NCBI RefSeq assembly: GCF_016595675.1
Contig: NZ_JAENJH010000008.1
Span: 1-64,000, forward strand
DNA: 64,000 bases
Direction of reading: 5' to 3'
Origin: Prauserella cavernicola
GTDB taxonomy: Bacteria; Actinomycetota; Actinomycetes; Mycobacteriales; Pseudonocardiaceae
In this document: positions 58,765-64,000 of the stretch, piece after piece
Layout of the letters: every line of letters begins with the position of its first letter
Position numbering within the stretch: position 1 is the first letter of the stretch
Position numbers and translations under genes: made by a program
The notes under the pieces: model-generated
The model's database searches: none
What the model was told of the DNA's origin: nothing
The model's input: the letters and a program-made list of their open reading frames with translations, nothing else

Positions 58765-60218
58765 CGGCAGCGTCGTTCGCCGAGCGCGTCGAGCAGGCAC
58801 TGCACGAGCACGCCGAGCACGGGCGCGTCGCGCTGAGCGGCACGTTCGGGCAGGTGTCCTATCGCGACCTCGCGGAGCGGGTCGCGCGCGCCGCGGCCAC
58901 GATCCACTCCTGGGACCTGCCACACGCCTCGGTGCTCGGCATCGCCGCGCCGAAGTCGCCGGAGGGGGTCGCGGCCTTCCTCGGCGCGCTGCGAGCCGGG
59001 GTGTGCGCGTCCTTCCTGGAACCGAGGCTGGGCCCGCGGGCCACCGAGGAACGGATGCGCCTGTTCGGCATCGAGCGGGTCCTCGTCGGCGGCACGGGCG
59101 ATTTCTCCGTGCCGGACGCGGCGGCCCGGCCGCTCGACGAGCTCTTCTCCGCGTCGCACCGGAGCTCGCCACTGCCCTACCCCGCCAACGGCAACCACGC
59201 GATGATGCTGTTCACCTCCGGCAGCACGGGACAGCCCAAGGCCATCAAGCTGACGCACGCGAACCTGCGCGCCAACGCCGACGGCGTGCTGGAGCGCACG
59301 GCGCTCGGTCCGGACGACCGGCTGCTGCACCTCATGCCGGTGCACCACACCAACGGTGTCAACAACCAGCTCATCGCCCCGCTGCTGGCAGGCTCGGAGA
59401 TCACGCTCGTCGAGCGCTTCGACGCGGCGGCGCTGCCCGCGCAACTGGCACAGCACGACCCGACCATCGTGACGGGCGTGCCGACCATGTACCTGCGCGC
59501 GCTGGAGCACCTGCCGGACGACTACCGGCCCAGGCGGCTGCGTTTCCTGCGCTGCGGCTCGGCGCCCATCACGCCCGAGCAGCAGGCCCGCATCGAGGCG
59601 GCGTTCGACGTGCCGCTCGTGCTGTCGTACGGACTGTCCGAGGCCACGTGCACCTCCACGATGAACCCTCCGGGACTCGCTCGTCCCGGCAGTGTGGGCA
59701 CGGCACTGGCCGGGCAGCGGATCGGGATCTTCGCGCCCGGCGGCGACACGCTGCTGGGCACCGGAAAGGAGGGCGAGGTCCGCATCGCGGGACCCACGCT
59801 GATGAGCGGCTACGTCGGTGGCGAGGACAACCCGGTCCGGGACGGCTGGCTGCACACCGGGGACCTCGGCAGGCTCGATGCCGAGGGCTACCTCACCATC
59901 AGCGGCCGCATCAAGGACGTGATCATCAGGGGCGGCGAGAACCTCGCGCCCGGGGCGATCGAGGCGGTGCTCGCCCGGCACTCGGGGGTGGCGCACTGCG
60001 CCGTCGTGGGCGCCGAGCATCCGGACCTCGGCCAGGTGCCGCACGCCTACGTGGTTCCGGCCGGGGACTCGGACCCGCCGTCCGAGAACGAGCTGCGCGA
60101 GCACGTGCGGGCCGAGCTGTCGCGCGCGTACGTGCCCGAGCGGGTGTCGCTGCTCACCGAGCTGCCCCTCAACCCGGTCGGCAAGATCGACCGCGCCGCG
60201 CTGCGCAGGCGGTCCTGA
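58761..60218 (+). CDS. AMP-dependent acyl-CoA synthetase/ligase
   Basis: The 485-residue protein has all adenylate-forming motifs: P-loop TSGSTGQPKAIKLTH (near 150), YGLSEA (near 293), WLHTGDLG (near 365), the hinge GRIKDVIIRGGENLAP and the C-terminal lysine motif PLNPVGKIDR. It activates a carboxylic acid with ATP and CoA, likely the first step for the substrate imported by the divergent transporter. ATG overlaps the previous stop. It is the last gene of the operon, followed by a strong terminator. The acid cannot be named. Confidence 0.93.
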   Translation: MTAASFAERVEQALHEHAEHGRVALSGTFGQVSYRDLAERVARAAATIHSWDLPHASVLGIAAPKSPEGVAAFLGALRAGVCASFLEPRLGPRATEERMRLFGIERVLVGGTGDFSVPDAAARPLDELFSASHRSSPLPYPANGNHAMMLFTSGSTGQPKAIKLTHANLRANADGVLERTALGPDDRLLHLMPVHHTNGVNNQLIAPLLAGSEITLVERFDAAALPAQLAQHDPTIVTGVPTMYLRALEHLPDDYRPRRLRFLRCGSAPITPEQQARIEAAFDVPLVLSYGLSEATCTSTMNPPGLARPGSVGTALAGQRIGIFAPGGDTLLGTGKEGEVRIAGPTLMSGYVGGEDNPVRDGWLHTGDLGRLDAEGYLTISGRIKDVIIRGGENLAPGAIEAVLARHSGVAHCAVVGAEHPDLGQVPHAYVVPAGDSDPPSENELREHVRAELSRAYVPERVSLLTELPLNPVGKIDRAALRRRS

Positions 60219-60223
60219 CACAG

Positions 60224-60264
60224 CGGCAGGCCCCGGCACTCGCTGCGAGTGCCGGGGCCTGCCG
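60224..60264. terminator. Bidirectional terminator, 19-base-pair stem
   Basis: Arms 60224-60242 and 60246-60264 are perfect complements around a three-base CTG gap, between the convergent acyl-CoA ligase gene (stop 60218) and S15 peptidase gene (stop 60285). Position and symmetry suggest it serves both. Confidence 0.85.
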
Positions 60265-60284
60265 GTGGTACTGCGCGCCGGGCC

Positions 60285-61997
60285 TCAGCCCTGGGCGGGC
60301 GGCAGCGTGAACGACGGGTCGCCCACGGACAGCTGCTTGGTGTACATCTGCTTGTAGAGATCCAGGTACACCGCCTGCTCACCCGGGACCTTCTGGTCAT
60401 CGGCCGGGTTGTCGAGCGCCAGCTCCAGCTGGGCGTCGTCGACGGTGATCGTCTGGTAGGACGGCGTGTCGATCCAGTCGCTCAGCGGCCCGGACTCGAT
60501 CGTGCCGACCTCGACGGCCAGCGAGTGGCCCTTCGCGAGGGTCCAGTCGGTCGACTTGAGGTCGAACTCCGCCTCGCCCGAGCCGACCGTGGCGACCTGC
60601 TCGTCGAACATGACGGCGGTGCCGTCTGGTGCGACGTCGTGGAGCTTCACCATCACGTTGCCGTGGCCCTGGGTGTTCAGCGAGACCCTGGGCGTGCCGG
60701 TGATCCGGGTGGCCTCACCGACCGGCTCGGACCACTTCACGAAGCTGCCCTCGGGCGAGGCCTCGGGCTCGGCGCCGTCGTCCACATAGGATCCTCCACC
60801 GAGGCTGATCGACTCGGAGCGGTCCTGGACGGGCCAGGTGTCCTGGGTGCGCCACTCGCCGGTGTTGTCCTGCACGGCGAAGTTCGGGTAGTCCTTGGTG
60901 GGCTCCTCGCCCTTGAGGTACTGGTCGTAGAAGCTCATCGTCTCCTCGAACCAGCCCTCGCGGCCCATCTCCAGGCGACCGTCGGCGGCCTTGTCGTTGC
61001 CGCGCTTGTGGTCCCACGGGCCGATCCAGCCGCGCTGCGGGCCCTCGTGGTTCTCGAGGAACTCCTGCATCCCCTCGGGCTCGGTGTTCCACTCCAGGGT
61101 GCCCTGGGTGAACAGCAGCGGCGTGTCGGTGCCCTTGGCCTGGCTCGCGTAGTCGCGGGTCTTCCAGTACTCCGCCTCGGGATCCGCGGTCTGGTAGCCG
61201 GCCCGGTTGAGCAGGCCGCACTCCGGGTGCGCCTTCTCGTACTCGGCGTTGGCCCGGTAGCGCTCGTCGTCGTCGGGCAGCTGCGGCAGCAAGGCGATCT
61301 GCTCGTAGGTGTTGGCCACACTGACGATCGTCGAGCGCGGCACGCCGTTGGAGCGCATGTTGCGGTAGAAGTCCCAGATGGGCTCCTGCGCGATGACGGC
61401 CTTGAGCGCGTCGTGGTCGAGGTTGTTGGCCATCAGGCCGGTGATGGCGTCGAAGGACTTGCCGTACGTGCCCACCGACCCGGTCGACCACGGCTGGCTC
61501 GACGCCCAGTCGAGCGCCGCCTTGATGTCGGCCTGGTCGCCCGCCCCGGTGGCGTCGAGGCAGCCGCTGGAGCCGCCGAAGCCACGCAGGTCCACCATGA
61601 CGAAGGCGTAGCCGCGCTCCATCAGGTCGGCACCCTCGATGAAGTCGTTGAACCGCGGCGACGGGCCGGTCTGCTCCCAGCCCTCGTCCACGATCTGGCC
61701 GGAGTGGCCGAAGTAGGCACCCGTCGACAGGATGACCGGAACCTGCTCACCCTCCTCGAGCCCCTCAGGGAGCAGGACGTCCGCGTGCAGCTCCACATCG
61801 GACCCGTCCGAGGACGGGAAGTAGTGCTGCGTCCAGGACGCCCCCTCGGGCACCCGCTCGTTCTCGGCGTGGGTCACCGGGTCGTCGGCGGTGGCGACGG
61901 CGCCGGCATCGGCTCCCTCCGCGACTCCGCAGCCCGCGAGCGCGGCTGTCAGCGCGACGGCGGCCGCCGCGCTCGCGGCCACTCTGGTCTTCTTCAT
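60285..61997 (-). CDS. S15/CocE-family X-Pro dipeptidyl-peptidase-like lipoprotein
   Basis: The 570-residue protein has a lipoprotein signal (MKKTRVAAS, hydrophobic core, lipobox LAGC with Cys23). An S15 alpha/beta-hydrolase domain follows: oxyanion/nucleophile region GTYGKSFDAITG with Ser181, preceded by MVDLRGFGGSSGC. The C-terminal jelly-roll typical of CocE/X-Pro peptidases starts near 410 (TRITGTPRVSLNTQ). Candidate acid and base are in the GPWDHKRG region. It is anchored outside the cell and cleaves Pro-containing peptides or esters. ATG at 61997 has GGAGGAG upstream. Its long leader contains the element shared with the left end of the window. Confidence 0.9.
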   Translation of the reverse strand: MKKTRVAASAAAAVALTAALAGCGVAEGADAGAVATADDPVTHAENERVPEGASWTQHYFPSSDGSDVELHADVLLPEGLEEGEQVPVILSTGAYFGHSGQIVDEGWEQTGPSPRFNDFIEGADLMERGYAFVMVDLRGFGGSSGCLDATGAGDQADIKAALDWASSQPWSTGSVGTYGKSFDAITGLMANNLDHDALKAVIAQEPIWDFYRNMRSNGVPRSTIVSVANTYEQIALLPQLPDDDERYRANAEYEKAHPECGLLNRAGYQTADPEAEYWKTRDYASQAKGTDTPLLFTQGTLEWNTEPEGMQEFLENHEGPQRGWIGPWDHKRGNDKAADGRLEMGREGWFEETMSFYDQYLKGEEPTKDYPNFAVQDNTGEWRTQDTWPVQDRSESISLGGGSYVDDGAEPEASPEGSFVKWSEPVGEATRITGTPRVSLNTQGHGNVMVKLHDVAPDGTAVMFDEQVATVGSGEAEFDLKSTDWTLAKGHSLAVEVGTIESGPLSDWIDTPSYQTITVDDAQLELALDNPADDQKVPGEQAVYLDLYKQMYTKQLSVGDPSFTLPPAQG

Positions 61998-62110
61998 GTG
62001 CTCCTCCGTACGTGGTGAGGTGCGGGTGGTGCTCAACCGGGCGTCGAGTCCGGCTCGGCGCACCGGAACGGACAGGTGCTTCGCCACAGGCGGGTCGCGG
62101 CCGGGCCGGT
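61998..62110 (-). promoter_or_regulatory. Leader region of the S15 lipoprotein gene
   Basis: The ribosome binding site GGAGGAG lies just before the start codon. The remaining ~100 bases up to the conserved element show no gene. The reading frame is open here, but the lipoprotein signal at 61997 makes a longer protein unlikely. Confidence 0.5.
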
Positions 62111-62230
62111 CACCGCTGTCGAAGTCATGACTTGATCTCACCGGAGTCGGCGCCCCGCTGCCAGTGCGACCACGTCACCGATCGGGCGTGACATTGTTCG
62201 GGGTGAACATGTGACGTGGTGTCACTGGTG
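62111..62230. promoter_or_regulatory. Conserved upstream element, copy B
   Basis: This is the gap-free counterpart of 14-133. It contains ACCACGTCA, TGACATT and GGGGTGAACAT, and ends in the palindrome GTGAC-N5-GTCAC (62211-62225). A further palindrome GGTGTGACACC lies at 62271-62281. It is upstream of the minus-strand S15 lipoprotein gene, so it is probably its promoter/operator. Confidence 0.6.
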
Positions 62231-62430
62231 GACGGCAGCGCACCGGCGAACTGTGCCCCAGGGACCAGCAGGTGTGACACCGCTTTCCCTCGCGCAGCCG
62301 GGATTGGCGAGAACTCGACACGCGTATCGCCGGTGCCGCATCAGGTCTGAACCATAGCCCGATCGGGTCCACGTGGTTCACCGTTTCGGCGGACTACACC
62401 GGGAGAGCTGGAGGTCTCCCGTCGTAGCGA
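62231..62430. other. Intergenic region without a gene
   Basis: Apart from the GGTGTGACACC palindrome (62271-62281), I see no gene, repeat or clear promoter here. It separates the upstream element of the S15 gene from the terminator of the next minus-strand gene. Confidence 0.5.
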
Positions 62431-62466
62431 GTCCGTCCCGCGCCGGTGAACCGGCGCGGGACGGAC
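62431..62466 (-). terminator. Terminator downstream of the second S1 protease gene
   Basis: GTCCGTCCCGCGCCGGT (62431-62447) and its perfect complement (62450-62466) form a 16-17-pair hairpin with a minimal loop, 14 bases after the minus-strand stop codon. Confidence 0.85.
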
Positions 62467-62479
62467 GATGTGCGACGGG

Positions 62480-63382
62480 TCAGAGATCCCCGGCGCGCTC
62501 GTAGAGGCCGCGTACCGCGTCGGTGAAGGCGGCCGCGTTGAGGTCCTCCGTCGTGCCGTCGGGATTCGTCGTCCCCTTGCTGGTGACGGAGAAGATCGTG
62601 CCCTTGCCGGTGGCGGGATCGACGTCCCGCAACCACGGCCCGCCGCTCGAGCCACCGGCCATGTCGCAGTCGGACGTCCACGACGAGTAGACCGAATTGG
62701 ACTCGAACGTCGCGGGCAGTTCGCACGACACAGGCGACTTGCCGCGGGTCAGCTTCGACGCCGGGTAGCCGACGATCGTGCTGTCCACCGGCGAGGGCAC
62801 CTCGTCGAACGAGATGTCCTGGGTGCCGACGAGGTCCTGGACGTGCTTGCCGTCCACCGGGTCCACGGCGAGCACGGCGTCGTCGTCGGCGGAGGCCATC
62901 GGGCCGCCGTAGGTGTCGGGCCACGCGTAGGCCCGCACGGGGAAGAGGCCGTGCGGGGCCTTGCCGTCGTCGAAGGCAGGCGCGAAGACCACGTTGGTGA
63001 TCTCGATGGGCGTGTCGTCGGGGGTCAGCCCGCCGTTCACGCAGTGCCCCGCGGTGAACGCGACGTCCTTGGAGGAACTGGGCACCACGGTGGCCGTGCA
63101 GGACCCGTCGCCGCCCGGCGTCGAGGTGTAGAACAACCTGCCGAGTCCCGGAGGCGGCGCCCCCTCCCACTCCGTGCCGATCTTCTCGGCGGGTGCCAGC
63201 CGGTCCTCTGAGGACAGAGCCTCGATCCGCTCCGGCGTCCAGTAGGACACGGCGGCGTCCCGGTCCGCCTCGCTCACCTCGGTCACCACGTCCCCGGACG
63301 CACCGGCCGGAGCAGCCGTCACCGCCAGCGCGGCACCGAGCACCGCGACCATCGCCCCCGAACGCACAGCAATTGATGTCAT
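62480..63382 (-). CDS. Secreted trypsin-like (S1B-like) serine protease
   Basis: The 300-residue protein has a signal peptide (cleavage near GASG, 26-30). A pro-region with EVSEADRDAAVSYWTPERIEAL precedes the protease domain. The catalytic triad is His113 (TAGHCV), Asp168 (SADDDAVL) and Ser246 (GGSSGGPW), with cysteine pairs around each loop. The layout matches secreted glutamyl-endopeptidase-like actinobacterial proteases, distinct from the one at 50338-51123. ATG 63382 was chosen to start the signal peptide; an upstream in-frame start would add ~18 polar residues. It is monocistronic and divergent from the isochorismatase-like gene. Confidence 0.9.
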   Translation of the reverse strand: MTSIAVRSGAMVAVLGAALAVTAAPAGASGDVVTEVSEADRDAAVSYWTPERIEALSSEDRLAPAEKIGTEWEGAPPPGLGRLFYTSTPGGDGSCTATVVPSSSKDVAFTAGHCVNGGLTPDDTPIEITNVVFAPAFDDGKAPHGLFPVRAYAWPDTYGGPMASADDDAVLAVDPVDGKHVQDLVGTQDISFDEVPSPVDSTIVGYPASKLTRGKSPVSCELPATFESNSVYSSWTSDCDMAGGSSGGPWLRDVDPATGKGTIFSVTSKGTTNPDGTTEDLNAAAFTDAVRGLYERAGDL

Positions 63383-63467
63383 GTGCGGGAGACGCGACGA
63401 GCGAGTGCGGCGTTGTGCCCGTTCGTCCAGAATCACCTGCCGGTGCGACCCACGCGCGTGCCTCGGC

Positions 63468-63503
63468 TAGCCTGGACAGATGCCCGCGATCGAGCAAACG
63501 TGA
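63468..63503 (+). promoter_or_regulatory. Putative promoter and seven-codon leader ORF
   Basis: TAGCCT (63468-63473) resembles an actinobacterial -10 box. An ATG begins seven bases later at 63480 and encodes MPAIEQT, whose TGA (63501-63503) overlaps the GTG start of the isochorismatase-like gene (63500). This layout would allow a leaderless transcript with translational coupling. No -35 box is clear. Confidence 0.4.
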
Positions 63504-64000
63504 CCCGTTCAGCCCTGCTCGTGATGGACCTCCAGCAGGTCATCGTCGCCCGCATCACCGACGCCGATCCCGGCTACCCGGAGCGCGTGGCACGCGCCGT
63601 CGCCGCGGCCCGCGCCGCGGGGATGCCCGTGGTGTACGCGGTCGTCGGCTTCCGCGCCGGACATCCCGAGGCCAAGTCCAGCCCGTTCTTCAGCGCGCTG
63701 CCCGACGGCGCGTTCACCGACGACGATCCCGGCGCCGCGATCCACCCCTCGGTCGCGCCGCGGCCCGGCGAGAGCGTGGTCACCAAGAAACGGATCAGCG
63801 CCTTCACCGGCAGCGACCTCGACCTCGTCCTGCGCGGCGCCGGTGTCGGCCACCTGGTCCTGGCCGGACTGTCCACCAGCGGTGTGGTGCTGTCGACCCT
63901 GCGCCAGGCCGCCGACCTCGACTACCGCCTCACCGTGCTGGCCGACGGCTGCGCCGACCCCGACCCCGAGGTCCACCGGGTGCTGACCGAGAAGGTCTTT
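63500..64000 (+). CDS. Isochorismatase-like hydrolase, partial, lacking the catalytic Cys
   Basis: The first 167 codons of a gene cut by the right window edge. The fold is the isochorismatase/cysteine-hydrolase type: Asp10 (LVMDLQQ) and Lys96/Lys97 (VTKKRISAF) of the triad are present. The GxxTxxCV motif reads GLSTSGVV, with Val129 where the cysteine should be, followed by LSTLRQAADLDYRLTVLADGC. This non-catalytic-Cys variant recurs in actinobacteria, so either another nucleophile or a non-hydrolytic role applies. GTG start without a Shine-Dalgarno, coupled to the leader ORF. Confidence 0.82.
   Translation, partial: MTRSALLVMDLQQVIVARITDADPGYPERVARAVAAARAAGMPVVYAVVGFRAGHPEAKSSPFFSALPDGAFTDDDPGAAIHPSVAPRPGESVVTKKRISAFTGSDLDLVLRGAGVGHLVLAGLSTSGVVLSTLRQAADLDYRLTVLADGCADPDPEVHRVLTEKVF

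Overview
The window is GC-rich (roughly 70 percent) actinobacterial DNA with GTG starts, tightly overlapping genes, twin-arginine and lipoprotein signals, NarL/DesK-type two-component pairs and a type VII (ESX) secretion locus. The gene content and the very long Pro/Gly/Asn-rich ESX proteins suggest a member of the Pseudonocardiales (Amycolatopsis, Saccharomonospora or Prauserella relatives). The genus is an inference.

Layout. 1-3.8 kb: a promoter-like element (14-133) whose diverged copy lies at 62111-62230; a membrane-anchored Hsp70-like protein with an extracytoplasmic ExoP-type domain; a small secreted protein; and an ECF sigma factor. 3.8-38.7 kb, minus strand: one tightly packed run of twelve genes that looks like a single operon. 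Read from eccD it is eccD, eccB, two WXG100-like genes, two long low-complexity ESX proteins, a YbaB-like protein, a small ESX helical protein, a 5733-residue polymorphic toxin, a 1335-residue protein with a possible ADP-ribosyltransferase-like C-terminus, a 280-residue unknown and an EccA-like double AAA+ ATPase fused to a beta-helix. 38.8-43.9 kb, plus strand, divergent: eccC and a mycosin that has lost its catalytic His and Ser. 44.0-48.0 kb: a NarL-type response regulator between two degenerate kinase-like genes, with an intact cytoplasmic kinase facing them.

48.1-54.4 kb: a small lipoprotein, a DesK-type two-component pair, a secreted S1 protease, a Tat-exported beta-carbonic anhydrase, a DUF1345 membrane protein and an MHS-family transporter. 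54.5-60.2 kb: an IclR regulator followed by an overlapping catabolic operon (CaiB-type CoA-transferase, crotonase, two IpdAB-like subunits, acyl-CoA ligase). The transporter is divergent from iclR, with clustered TAGAAC-type boxes between them. 60.3-64 kb: an S15 peptidase lipoprotein, a second secreted S1 protease and the start of an isochorismatase-like gene that appears to use a leaderless seven-codon leader ORF.

Working model. EccB, EccC, EccD and the inactive mycosin form the membrane machine. The WXG100-like proteins, the two repeat-rich proteins and the giant toxin would be substrates or surface parts. The AAA+ protein would act as substrate chaperone. The giant toxin carries two papain-fold (Tox-PL-like) domains and one protein-glutaminase domain with visible Cys-His-Asp sets, one papain-fold domain without the cysteine, and an HD domain, on a long coiled-coil and beta-rich scaffold. 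It is the most unusual object here. No EccE and no recognisable dedicated immunity gene were seen. No tRNA, rRNA, CRISPR array or insertion sequence was recognised.
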